A stretch of DNA of 64,000 nucleotides from Amborella trichopoda (lineage: Eukaryota > Streptophyta > Magnoliopsida > Amborellales > Amborellaceae). Where the stretch lies: contig NW_006499364.1 in assembly GCF_000471905.2 (NCBI RefSeq), positions 3,688,168-3,752,167 on the forward strand, written 5' to 3'. Made by a program: the position numbers and the translations under genes. The notes beneath the pieces are model-generated. The model did not search any database. It was not told the DNA's origin and saw nothing but the letters and a program-made list of their open reading frames with translations. Each line of letters begins with the position of its first letter. Within the stretch, counting starts at the first letter, position 1. This document shows positions 11,552 through 23,272 of this stretch, one piece after another.

Positions 11552-13790
11552 ATGGATCCTAAAAATTCAGCATGTGTGGCATCTAGCACAAATTCAAATG
11601 TGGGCAGCATTGTTGAAATCCCTGATGGTGGTTGTGGCTCACTAAACAAAGGTCAAGAAATAGAGGAACCATGTGTAGGAATAATATTTGGATCAGAGGA
11701 TGATGCATATGAGTTTTTTAAGTCTTATGCATTCACCAAAGGTTTTGGTATTCGTAGGGGGGCTATTCATACTAAGAAAGGTAAATGGATCGATAGGGTT
11801 TATGTTTGCTCCAAGGAAGGGTTTAAACAAGAAAACCTAATAAAAGTGGAAAGGTTTACCCTGAGTTAAGGTGTGGGTGCAACGTTAGGATGTGCAGAAG
11901 TAGTCCAGAAAACGATGAGTGGAAAGTGACTAACGCCGTTATAGATCATAATCATGATCTAGTTAGTCCAAGAAAAGCTCGTTTAATTCTCACACACCAA
12001 TCATTGTTGAGTGCTCCAAAGTCATTGATACATTCAATGAGCTCCGCAATGGTTTAGCCTAGACATATTCATGACATATTTATTGAGCAGGCTGGAGGGA
12101 TCAACAATGTCCCTTGCACACAAAAGGACATTCAAAATGAAATAGAAAACACTAGAAGAAAACTTAGAGGAGAAGATGGAAATTTAATTTTGCAATGGCT
12201 CTATAAAGAGAACCATCGAACCCATCATTTTTCTATAGATTGAGATTAGATGATGAGGATCACATTCATAGTACTTTATGGGTAGATTCTACATCTAGAG
12301 TTTCCTACCAGTGCTTGTTTTATGTGGTTACCTTTGATACCACATACAAGACAAATGCGTTTGGTATGTCCTTTGCACCTATACTTAGTGTAAATCACCA
12401 TTTCAATACAACTTTCTTTGGATTTGCACTCATATTTGACGAGAAGATAGATCATTTATATGGGTATTTGAAAACTGGTTGGAAGCCATGGGCGGACGAC
12501 AACTAGGTGTTATTCTCACTAATCAAGATCCTACAATTTCGTATGCAATGAGGCATGTTGTTTACCAAAGTAAGCATCATTATTGTAAGTGGCACATATT
12601 TGTGAAGATCAAAGAAAAAATGTGTCATGTCTTGTGCCTTCTTGTTCAGATACCTTTAAGAAGTGTGTGGCTAGCCCAACAATTGAAGAATTTGAATCGG
12701 TCTAGAAATCAATGATTGATAATTATAACCTAGAAGACAATGAATGTATCAGTAGGTTTATGCTTGTCACATGCAAGGCTGATGGATACTTTGCTGGCAC
12801 GTTCACTGCTGGTATGACTTCTACTCAAAGGAGTGAAGGGATGAATACATACTTCAAGATGTACGTGACACCCACAACAAGCTTGTGTACATTATTAGAA
12901 GTTGTTGCAAAAATCAAAGATAAGAAGGTGCGAAAATAGAGGAAAAATGACCTGAATGATATTCAAAATACCACTCTCATTGAGACACATGAATCAAAAG
13001 TCTATACTCATAGATTTTAAAGATATTTGGGGAAGGAGTGGCTAATTAATTTAATTTTATGAGGGAGACAGTTGAAGACAATGGATAGGTTGCAACCTTT
13101 AAGGTGGCAGTCCTCGGGACCGAAACTAAATCCTACTTAGTGAAATTCAATTGTCATGGAAATTCTATTTCTTGCTCTTCTCACTTTTTTGAGAGGATGA
13201 GCCTCCTTTGTAGCCATGTACTGAAGATTTTTATGGTGAGAGATGTGTTTGAAATCCCTTTGCAATATATAATGAAGCATTGGACCAATGATGTAAAGAA
13301 GGGAGTTTTTCTTGATGACACTGGGGAACAAATTCAAGTAACATCTGAACTAGCATGCTCCATTAGATATAATGAGGTTATGCAGGCAAGTCGATCCTTT
13401 GCCAAGCGTGCTTCACAAAGTGTAGAGGGTTTTGAATTTGTAAAGACCATAATAAAAAATGGAATTCGTCAGTTTGATGAAAAGTTCATGTCCAAGAGAG
13501 GTCCATAGGATAATGTCATGATCCATGTCAATGAAGATGCCAATTCTGCTAGTTGTAGCAACACACCAAGTGGAATTAACCATTCCCGTAATGTCCTTGA
13601 ACCTACACGAGCACGAACAAAGGAACGACCGACCACTAAAAGAATGAAACCTCGTTTTGAGGGATGGAAGCCAAAAAAAAAGAAATGCGCAGTCAGCAAT
13701 GGCAGTGGGCATGACAAAAAGAACTGCCTGTCATTCGTTTGTGATAAGTACAACTACATTCCTTTACGTTATTTTGATTTGCAATTGTAA
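11552..13790 (+). pseudogene. FAR1/FHY3-like MULE transposase pseudogene
   Basis: Begins with ATG at 11552. Domains in order: a FAR1 DNA-binding domain (DDAYEFFKSYAFTKGFGIRR, CGCNVRMC and HNHDLVSP, a WRKY-GCM1-like zinc site); a MULE transposase core with LWVDSTSRVSYQCLFYV, FDTTYKTN, AMGGRQLGVILTNQDP, YCKWHIF and STQRSEGMN, so all three expected DDE acidic residues can be seen; a SWIM zinc finger (CSSHFFERMSLLCSHVLKIF, IPLQYIMKHWT) at 13160-13290; and a C-terminal zinc-knuckle-like CAVSNGSGHDKKNC whose expected second Cys is Ser. Lesions: frameshift near 11850, stop at 12055-12057, frameshifts near 12235 and 12480, degeneration at 12940-13100, and a stop at 13506-13508. In living plants this family includes both transposases and light-signalling regulators. 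This copy cannot encode a full protein; whether it was a transposon or a domesticated gene is open. Confidence 0.9.
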
Positions 13791-15047
13791 TAAACTTAAT
13801 TATTATTGATGAATTTGATTTGCAACTGTATTAGCTTCCATTTAAATGCTAACATATGGATTTATCTTCCTCATACAGTGCTAAGGAAAAACATGTTGTA
13901 CACCTTGGAATAAGAAGGCAGTAGAAGTGAGTTGATGGTAAGAGTCACTCGCATCGCCCTAAGTTTTTTCTCCTTGAAACCAAAGTGTACTAGTTAAATT
14001 CCTGTGAATTGAATTACTAGTTCAACGTAAAAACCTTTTTCTATGTATCTCTTTCTAATGAGATTCTTTTGAGCTCTATTGGTTGCACCATGTTAACTGG
14101 AGCGATAAGGTAACAAAATTATAGGTGAATATTACATTTCCAATGTCGCATCATTTGCAATGTCGCATCATTTGCAATGTCTGGAATTTGTCTTACTTAC
14201 AAAAATATGAGTTCTATGGGTTTATTTGTCTCCTAGTCATAGACACTTAGTTTTTAAATATTCCTGCTAGTCTTGGGCTTTCTGGGCCAGCTGACATATT
14301 CAATTTTATTGCCTAGGTTCCCAAATCATACCATATTGTTGATTTATTCATTTGAGCGTAAACTTACTCTGTTACTCCATGATGCCTCAATGAACCATAA
14401 TTAGATTCACTGTTTCTTGAAATAACAATATAATACTCTAGAAATTGTAATTTAATATAGGAGTAACTCTTGTTCAGTGACATTTAGCTAAGGTAGTTGT
14501 CTAACTTTAATTATTGCCCATCTTTTTAATAAATTTCTTGTAGTTTAGAATTTTAGAATGCTATTTCCGAACGTTGAAATCAAAATTTCCTTCAATAAAG
14601 AAACCATTTCATTGTGACACTCAATATTTATGTGCTTTCAATTAGAGCTTGGATGAAGCTCATAACAGGCCTGGTCTTCATGCAGCTGCAGGACCTAGCC
14701 CTATAGAAGAATGTGCAACTTTGGTAATATTCCTTGATATTGCATTTTGCCCTTATGCATTACTCTTTGTATTTCATGTGTTATCTTCACCTCACCCAAA
14801 TTCACTGATATTTTTTATTGTGCATTTGCTCAACATATCTAGAAAATTTCGAATATGTTATCATTTCAATTCTATTTGGCAAGGTCAGTGTCGGACAGGA
14901 ATGGCAAAAATAAAAAATGCATATGTTTTCATTTCAATTCTAGTTGGTCCAAAGTATGCTGTCAAATACCATACGGCTGCCGAAAATGCTCTCAGCCGTT
15001 CATATTGTTCTTGTCTCTAGCTTCTTATTGAGAATAGACTTCAGAGG
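13791..15047. other. AT-rich non-coding stretch
   Basis: No gene supported. A short direct repeat of CAATGTCGCATCATTTG occurs at about 14141-14180. At 14649-14735 a small coding-like segment (DEAHNRPGLHAAAGPSP) is preceded by TTTCAATTAG and followed by GGTAAT, which could be splice signals, but it is too short to assign. Confidence 0.4.
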
Positions 15048-15839
15048 TGGTTGCCCGGATGCCTCGATCTCACCCCCGTTTCTAGGTGATCAGGTGACAC
15101 GTGTCTAGGATTTGGAAGACCCAGGACCGGAGACCGCTCTCTCGGGAACCTTGTTCAATGAACAAGGGTAGGTGATCAACTGGTGAGAGAGGAATTTTAA
15201 ATGTGAGGTGCGTACCAACCTTACCTGGATCCATGACTTCCTCGGGCTGACTCATGCGGGCGCCCTCTTAAATCACGACGAAAAGCCACCCAGCTGCTTC
15301 TGCAGATTCTGAATCGCCTCCCTTGATCGGCAATCTGCTTGTTTTCTGCAAATCACTGACAAGGTTAATTTGCAAGACAAGTGGGTCGAGGTACCCACCT
15401 TTGTCCTGGGGCGAACATGCACATATGTGCACATTCAGATGGTAGAGAAGATGCGAAGTTAGGGTGATGAAGAAAAGGATTCGAATAAGGGAAGAAAAAA
15501 GAAGAGGACTTGACAAGGAAACGAGCCTAGCCTGATAGCTAGACCAATACAGTGACCGACTCGGAGTGGCAGGAAGACGGGCCCAATAACTCTGACCGTC
15601 GCGATGGCAATACTACTTGAAACCAAGGCCGATATGACTGTCCTAATCTGGTGTGGTAGCAAGACGAGCATGGCATTCTGGACCAGCACGATGGCAATAC
15701 TACTCAATAGCCAGACCACTATAGCAGTGCTAGAAAGATTCTATCCTTCAGTCAAGAAAGAAGAGAAGAAAAGATAAGAGAAGAGAGCAGAAAGAAGACG
15801 CGAAGAAGGACAAGGAAAGTCCCGGTCGCATTAGGCATT

Positions 15840-16560
15840 GCTATCCACAGCCGTGGAATAACAGCGTCGTGGCCCTTGGAAGGCGTAGGACACTGCTGTT
15901 CACAGTGAAAGGGCGAGCAATGAACTGCTGATGTTGTTAGCCATCATCGGCAACATGAGAAGGTAGCACAACCCAACACGGGCGGCGAAAGGTACAGAGA
16001 GCACAAAAGAAGCCTGCGGATAGCGATAGGCATCGCCGCGACCCTTCGCGGGCGACGATAGGTATTGCCATCTACAATAGGCACATGGTGCAAGAGAAGC
16101 TTGCGAACAACGATAGCATCGCTGCGACCCTTCACGGGTGGCGATAGGCATCATCGTTTATGATAGATGTGGGACACTGAAAACATGTTCACGGATGGCG
16201 ATGACTATCTTCATATGTGCTTGCGCAGGACGCCGAAGACATGCCTGTAGACAGCGATGAGCAGCGCCATCTGCGACCCATGAGAAGAAAGAACGATGGA
16301 TCACGGTCGGCGATGCACATTGCCACGTGTGACACCAATCCTGGAACCGAAATAAGAGCCCGACCCGCTGCTTGAACATAGCCCCGCTTACCGCGTGCTC
16401 CTTCAGACGGCGTTATGCACAGCGACGACTAACGCCATGTGCGAACCATGTTGAGGGAAAGAGATGAATGAGGAGAGGGAGAAAGAAGCTCGTGCACAAA
16501 GCTGTCATCGCCATGCACGACCTACGAAGTCATAGGAGGAGGAAGAGAGAAAGAGGCATG
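15840..16560 (-). repeat. GCGATRGGCATCG-type repeats in LTR-A U5
   Basis: Units of about 60-100 bp with a core such as GGCGATAGGCATCGCCGCGA, itself partly palindromic, eight or more diverged copies. They take the place that the CAGTCGG palindromes hold in other LTR-A copies. Confidence 0.7.
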
Positions 16561-16776
16561 CACGACACTGCCACTGTCGTGCATGGCCTGTGAGAAAGAC
16601 TCAGCAGAGAAGACAAAGAAGAAAGAGAAGAAGAGAGAAAAATAAAACCAAAGAGAGAAGAAGGGAAGAGAGAGAAAATACCTTGAAGGTAGGAGGGATA
16701 TCACTCTAAACTTTCTCTCTCCTTTCTCTCTCTCGAAAGAAGAAACATGACCCAATTCGTGCTCTTGAGAAATAAA

Positions 16777-16852
16777 TTTTTATTAGTCAAAATAGTCTCT
16801 ATGAGTCCAAAAGAGAGATCCATTTACAACGAGAGGTAGCGACTATTTATAG
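16777..16852 (-). promoter_or_regulatory. LTR-A TATA box and poly(A) signal
   Basis: On the minus strand CTATAAATA lies at 16852-16844 and an AATAAA-type signal at about 16783-16778. The spacing of roughly 65 bp implies a very short R region, as in the other LTR-A copies. Confidence 0.65.
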
Positions 16853-18359
16853 ACTAGGGTAAAACATGGGTGGATCACCCCAAACTAACCTTAATTGGGG
16901 ATAATTACAATTTATTAAAATTAAGAAAAATAAGAAAATAGGGTGCAAAATGACTGATCTACGCCTGCCTGACAATTGGGGAAATTTCAAAATAGTCTCT
17001 ACTGAGAACTAGGGACGTTCCTGATTCTTCTCAAACAATCCATTGACGCTCTGGCATTTGAATGATCAAAAGATGATTGCCATTGCGTAGGGCTCGATGC
17101 TACAATCATTTTGATAATAATTTTAAGCCACAGATCACAATTTAAAAGTATAATTTTATAACTTGAAATTTGAATAGATCTTCAAAACTTTTGATTGATA
17201 GTGCCTCTTCATCTTGATGTATTTTTTCGATTTCTTTGCTGAATTGCAATGAGCATGTCATCGCAATCGCGTTGCAAAGAACGGGACGTGATTTTGTGCC
17301 TAAATGAAGATTTGACAATCTTGAACTTTTGGCTAGAAATTTAGGATTCCGACTGTCGGAATCTGTAGTGACATCAATTGGACCTTATGCAAAAACCGAC
17401 AATTCATCACACACGGGGTTCGGATCAGCGATAGCCATGGACCTTCCGCATGCGGTGCAATTGGTCTCGCATCCATCGGGCTTGTGGGCACTGTGATGTG
17501 GTTGCTCGAATGAGTGGAGGCCCTGCTGATTTTTGCAACATGTTTCCTCAAATCGCAAACTTCTCTCTAGCTTTTCTCCTTGCTCCGACATCATTACGGG
17601 ACGTACCACATATCAAAATGCTTCGATGAGACGAACACGTTCCAACAAGTTTGAGCACGATCCAATCTCAGATGAGGGAGTTATGGATGTCGCAAGTTCA
17701 CTATTCGTGACTGTGCTTTAATGGAGTTTAGTTGTAGGGTGGCCACACGAGAATAGTGTGTGACTCCTTCTGTTTTTGTCTTTTACTCATAACGTCTTCT
17801 TGGAGTATCCGTTTAAGTTGAAATTTGACCTCTGAGGGTTTTCAACCGTGCCAGATCCAATGGAAGTAGTCCCATGGAAGTTTGATGCTCCGAGTGTAGG
17901 GTTCCAGTTATAGGGGTCTGTTTCTGGGTGCAAGAGGCTGATTCTGTTGAAACTGTTTCTCAGTCTGCACTGCCTTAGAGATGTCGAAATGCGATGAAAC
18001 TTAGCATGAGGATTTTAGGAGTCACTATGAAGATTTTGACCTATTCTGGAGCCATTCTGAGACTATCAAAATTTCCATTATTTGTTAAGCTTGACCAGCT
18101 TCTCTCTTTTATTCCGCAACGGGGACCCATGGTGCTGAAAAATGTCTTCAAATAGCATGCCCCATCGAATGTTGTGCTTCAAGAGAAGTTAGAAGGATAA
18201 TATTCAGAAAATTTTCTCTAGCTTTATTTCTTTTTTCTTCCTAGCCAAAGGACCACGTGAACACCGAGGAGATTCACGTAATGCTATAACTAGGATGCTC
18301 AGAAGTTTAGATGCAATGTACAGGTCCATCCATGGAGACTTTAGGGGGAGAAGAGACTT

Positions 18360-18840
18360 TGAGGGATCTTGACGCGGGTTAGTTTTTAATGTCTTCACTC
18401 TGATAGACGAGTTTGCGACATGGAGACATTGGTATTTACCGTCCTCACCCTATCAGACGATACCTCAGAGGGCCATTTTGTGTTTTTGAGGGATCTTGTG
18501 GTCATCCTCCTCACCCTAGGGACTTTTGATTTTGAGGGATCTTTTGTTCATCGTCCTCACCTTCGAGGACTCTATTTTATTTTGAGGGATCTTTTGTTCA
18601 TCGTCCCCAACCTCAAGGACTCTTTTTTATTGTGAGGGATCTTTTGTGCATCGTCCTCACCCTCAAGGACTCTTTTTTATTTTTGGAGGGATCTTTCAGT
18701 CATCATCCTCACGCTCAAGGACTCTTTAAATTTTGAGGGATTCATCGTTCTCACCCTCAAGGACTCTTTTTTATTTTTGGAGGGATCTTTTGATCATCGT
18801 CCTCACCCTCAAGGACTCTTTTGATTTTGTTTATTGGGAG
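18360..18840 (+). repeat. About 58-bp array, CATCGTCCTCACCCTCAAGG
   Basis: Seven to eight units of TTTTGAGGGATCTTTTGTTC followed by a CATCGTCCTCACCCTCAAGG-type segment. GAGGG and CCCTC within a unit are inverted, so each unit can fold back. Confidence 0.9.
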
Positions 18841-19744
18841 ATCTTGTGAGGCTCTCACTCCCGGATGAGCCATCTTGTGTTGTGATTGGATCCTGACAGC
18901 TGAGGATTTTTTGTGGACCTTGTTAGCCAGAATTACGCCCGTTCTGCAATTAGGAGCCGGCTGAGGCTGTGATGCTATGTCAACCGACTTTAGTGATCCA
19001 AGTGCCCTTTTTGAGTTTTCATCTGGACTGGGGAAGTGGCACCGTAAAGATGGTTTTCACCAACCTCCTATATTTTTGGGCTCTTTTACCCATGACCTTG
19101 CCACCATGTCCATCCCTTGTCATTCGTTTTTACTCATGGTACCCTTTTGGGGTTTTCACCTTGCCCAAGCTTTTATTTTCACGGAACTCTTTTACTTATG
19201 GTTTCGTGACTATGCCCATCCGTTATTTTTACTCATTGCGTTCCCTTGTCTAGGTATACTCCATGCTCGTTATTTTCTCTCTTTTTTTTTCTCTTTTTTT
19301 TTTTGGTGAAGGCATGTTTAAGGTCTTGCCTTTGGGACCTGTGCGAAGCCTTTTAAATGTCATGAGGCCAGGATGTGCACTACAATTTATGGTCATATAA
19401 CTGAACCATAGTGGAGATGGGCGGCAGTGTATTGAGGCCACGAAGTGAGTATGGTGGTGGTTTTGACTCACGTTTGGAAGATGGCATGAGGCTGTCTGCG
19501 AGGGATGGATGATGTATGGATGGAAGGTGAAAAGAGATGTCTCTCTAGCTACCGGCATGTATGGATGGCGGGATGGTTCGCCATTATGTGAGCATGGTTG
19601 AGACTCATTGGAAAATGATGAATGGTAATGGAGGAAGATGGATTTACTGAGGAGGTGCTGAAGGTGATGCGCGCACACGGAGGGATCAGTTAAGGAAGAC
19701 GTAAGTGAAGATGCACGTAAAGGGCGTGTGCACATGTGTGAGGG

Positions 19745-20380
19745 CGCGTTTAGGGTCATGCCTCCGGGACCCATGCAAAGCAGTTTAACATCATTCGACT
19801 AGGACATGCACTATGGTTTAAGGTCATATAGCTTGGACCGTGGTTATACAGTTTAAAGTTGTGCAACTAGGATCATGCAGTTTAAGGTCATGCAACTAGA
19901 CCTTCGCTATAGTTTAAGGTCATATAGTTTGAACTATGCAGTTTAGGGTCGTGCATCTAGCCATGGTTGTGCAGTTTAAGTTCATATAGCAAGAACCATG
20001 GTTGTGTAGTTTAGGGTCACGCAGCACACTCCATAGTGTGGGTCACGGTGTAAGTAAAGCTCCGTGGGGGGATAGAGTGGCTCAGTGAGAAGCCAGCTCA
20101 CTAGGGATTAATGGGGTAAATATGACTCCACGAGGATAATGAGCAATGACAAGTATGTAATTCCACTGAGAATGGAAGAGATTGGACCACAAATGTAACC
20201 CCATTGGGGATTAAAGAGATAAGAATGACCCTAACTCCACTGGGGATAATGGGTTGCAATACGGGTGTGACTTCTACTGGGGATGAGGGACAGTGGCGTT
20301 GCATGTAGCTCCACTGGGAATGATAGTTCGAAGTACAGGTGTATCCCCACTGAGGATAGTGATGGAATACACCCGATGGA
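19745..20380 (+). repeat. TTTAAGGTC and CCACTGGGGATAATG arrays
   Basis: 19745-20035 carries units of about 30 bp around GTTTAAGGTCATATAGCTTG. 20040-20380 carries about 65-bp units around CTCCACTGGGGATAATGGG. The same two array types in the same order recur inverted at 34660-35740 and again at 40569-41260. Confidence 0.8.
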
Positions 20381-21672
20381 GAGGTACGTGTTTGAACGTA
20401 TTGTTTAGCACCTTGGTCCCTGATAGGAAGCAGGTCAATAAAGCCTACAAAGCAGTGGAAATTCCCGACAATCTCAAAATGGACCTAGAATTGGTCTCTT
20501 CATCAACACATCAAAAGACCACATGCCAATCGCGATCAGGCATGTTTAAGGTAGTGAACACAAAGAAACAATTTCAACAAAATCGGTCTCTAGCACCCTG
20601 AAATGGATCTTGTAACTAAAGCCATACTTTATGTGCGTCACACAGCTGTGGGACCACTGCCATTAGATCCGGCACGATCAAAAACTCCTATGGCTCAAGT
20701 TTCGGTTTAATCAGGAACTTCAAGATACAGTTATGGGTAAAATACCAAAAAGGGGTAGGCTGCACACTATTCTCTTGTGGTTGCGCTAGAACACCATTAA
20801 AGGTGGTTGTTTTTACAGTCACTGACAGTCACTTTCAAGGCCTATAACTCAATCGTTCTAAGTCGGATTGCTCCCAAATTTTGTGAGTGTGTTCATCTCA
20901 TCCTGACAAGCAATTTGATATGTAATACGTGCCATGACGACGCTCGAGCAGAGAGAAAAACTAAATGGAAGTCGTTGATCCGTGAAGGAAGTTGCAGAAA
21001 ATTCAGCAGCAGCACGTCTTGTTCGAGCTGCCAGATCACGACGCTCGCGTACACGATCGACACGAAACTAGTTGCATTATGTGCGTGAGGTCCGAGGCTA
21101 TCTTAGGTCCGAACATCACGTATGATGAACAGTTGGATTTCACACAAGAGGGCATCAAAGCTGCCGTAAATTTTATCCGCCGGATTTCAAGATTCTGATA
21201 AGAAACTCAAGATGACCAAATCTTTATCCGAACACGAAATCAAGTTACGTTCATTACAACATGATCGTAACGGCATGCTTAGTGTGAATCAATGAAGAAG
21301 TCACGAAGAAACATCAAGGAAAGAGCACACAATCGATCTGAAGTTTTCAAGATTCATCCAAAATTCAAGTCTCATGATCATAGCTTAAAACCATAATTCA
21401 TGGCTCGAAGTTGGTATCAAAATGTTCGTTCCCTACAAGAAAACTATAGTCTTTCAATCAAACAGGCATCAGAACGACCTCGGGTTAGCCATAAAAGATC
21501 ACATAAGTTCTCAGACAACAGCAGAGAATGTTCTGAAATTCCACACATTGTTAGGTAGGGGCAAAACAGTCCTTTTGCACCCATTTTTAGAATTTCTTTA
21601 AATTCAATGAAATTGTAATTATCTTCAATTCTAGGTAGTTTTTGGGCATACACCCACATTTTAGCCTAATTC

Positions 21673-21735
21673 TATAAACAAGCAATGCCTCATTGTACAA
21701 AGGACGGATTCATTCTTCTTGAACTAATCAATAAA
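21673..21735 (+). promoter_or_regulatory. LTR-A TATA box and poly(A) signal
   Basis: TATAAA at 21673-21678 and AATAAA at 21730-21735. Both precede the CT tract, which puts the CT tract and palindromic array in U5. Confidence 0.7.
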
Positions 21736-21779
21736 ATTTTAATTTTGCTTGAGCTTGTGGGTATGTCTTGGAGACGGAG

Positions 21780-22680
21780 AGAGAGGAGAGAGAAGAAATG
21801 GTACCCTTCGGGTAGGTAAATTTCTCTCTCCTCCCCTCTTTCTCATCTCTATCTCTTTTTCTCTCCTACCTTCTTTCTCGTCTCTATCTCTATCTCTCTT
21901 CCTCTCATCCTTATTTCTCTCCTCCCCTCTTTCTCATCCCTATCTCTTTCTCTCTCTTCTTCTCATCTCCATCTCCATATGCTCATCTCCATCTCCATAT
22001 GCTCTTTTCTCTTCTGTTGCAGTCGACGAAGCCTAACGTCGGTTGGATTTCTCTCTCTTCTCTTATATTACAGTTGGTTAAGCCTAGTGCCAGCTAGATT
22101 TCTCTTTCTTCTCATTTGTTATAGTCGGCGAAGCTTAGTGTCGATTGAATTTTTCTCTCTTCGTCTGTTGCAGTTGGTGAAGCCTAGTACTGGCTTGATC
22201 TTTCTCCCTTGCTTCTCTCCTATCACAACCGGTGCAAATCTAGCGTCGGTTAGTTCTCTTCTTCTCTTCTCTTCAGACACAGTCGGTGAAGCCTAGCATC
22301 GACTGTGTTTTCTCTCTCTTCTCTTCTGATAAAGTCGATAAAGCCTAACATTGACTGCATTTTCTCTCTCCTCTTTTGACCTCTTTTAACACAGTCGGTG
22401 AAGCTTAACACTGACTGCATTTTCTCTCTCCTCTTTTGACATAGTCAGTGAAGCCTAGTGCCGATTGCATTTTCTCTCTCTCCTCTCCTGACACAGTCAG
22501 TGAAGCCTAGCACCGACTGCGTTTTCTCTCTTTTCTTCGGACACAGTTGCCTAAACCTAACGCCTACTACATTTTTCTCCCTCTTCTTCTGACATAGTCG
22601 GCGAAGCCTAGCACCGACTGCATCTTCCTTCCCTCTCTCTCTTTTATCCTCTCGTCTTTCATACTCTTCGCTTTCTTTCT
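21780..22680 (+). repeat. CT-rich tract and about 50-bp palindromic units in U5
   Basis: CT-rich to about 22010, then about 13 units. The best-preserved unit (near 22276) reads ACACAGTCGGTG, loop AAGCCTAG, CATCGACTGTGT: a 12-bp stem with one G-T step. Other units keep the loop and most pairing, often with G-T wobbles. CT-rich filler of about 20 bp separates units. Confidence 0.85.
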
Positions 22681-23272
22681 TCTCCCTCCTTATTTTTGTT
22701 CCCTTCTTCTCTTATTTCATTTCTTATTCTTTTCTCATAACCATCATTCTGCTACTCTTTCGTTTGACTAAGAGGGATTGAGGTTAGCCTCTCATGGTAC
22801 TCCTATTGTCCAGCCATAATGTTGTTGTGCTAGGATTACTTGGCTCGCTTTATTTCCACGACAGACTGACCATCATGCCTAGCTAGTCCGACTGGTAATG
22901 ACGTCTAGTAGTAATCTTGTGAGTCGATCTTAGTTACCAAGCCCGTTTTGCTACCACGTCAACCCATTTATTCACTAGCTTAGTCACTGCTTTGATCCTC
23001 TCACTCAGTCGAATTCTTTACTCTCCCATCTTTCTTCTCTTCTTCTTTTTGAATGCGCATGCTTGTGTACATTCATCAAAGAGGAAAAGGGTGAGGTCCG
23101 ACCCACGCGAGGCAGCCCGAGTAAGTCCCAAACCCCCCTTAAATTCCTTTATCACCGGTTGGTAACACCTGCCTCCGTTCTCGAACGAGCTTCCCGAGGG
23201 AGTGAGATAAAAAACATCCCTGGTCTTCCCTCGAAACCCTAGGCGTGTGTCATCCGATCCCCAAAAGGATCC

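Larger units (their letters stand above)
15048..18157 (-). mobile_element. LTR-A copy, minus strand, 3110 bp
   Basis: On the plus strand it runs from TGGTTG (complement of the CAACCA end) to GCA at 18157. In reverse it carries the LTR-A landmarks: ATTTTTCAGCACC start region, long U3, TATA, AATAAA, CT-rich tract, internal repeats, the TTAGCCTCTC-type block, the GTTGGTAACACC-like block, and the GTGAGATCGAGGCA tail. Block B begins just outside its U3 end, so it reads as the 3' LTR of a minus-strand element. Its internal repeats and TATA region match the truncated copy at 47611-49355 best, so LTR-A has at least two subtypes. Confidence 0.8.
18158..20388 (+). mobile_element. Block B (antisense-unit upstream region) of LTR-A family
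   Basis: Inverted counterpart of 34690-37263. Landmarks in plus direction: CTTCAAGAGAAG and the TTTCTTCCTAGCCA segment; a 58-bp array (18360-18840); the GTTTTCACCAACCTCC and CATGACCTTGCCACC segment (19050-19110); then TTTAAGGTC and CCACTGGGGA repeats. No protein is recognisable. It stands between an LTR-A and the leader block C and always runs opposite to the LTR and pol. Confidence 0.65.
20389..23272 (+). mobile_element. LTR-A copy, plus strand: probable 5' LTR
   Basis: Starts TGTTTGAACGTATT and continues through all LTR-A landmarks. Compared with the copies at 37264 and 50835 it lacks about 130 bp near 23097 and about the last 26 bp (the GTGAGATCGAGGCACCTAAC tail), so its right end is truncated at about 23272 and no primer-binding site can be recognised after it. 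The first 100 bases are about 85-90 percent like those at 37264 by eye, so the pair is old. Gag-protease remnants follow in the same orientation. Confidence 0.75.

Noticed and set aside
18360..18840. CRISPR-like array
   Set aside because: Units are contiguous tandem repeats without unique spacers, and the context is a plant retroelement.
19250..19774. 174-codon minus-strand open frame in block B
   Set aside because: No domain; block B's inverted copy does not keep this frame open over its length.
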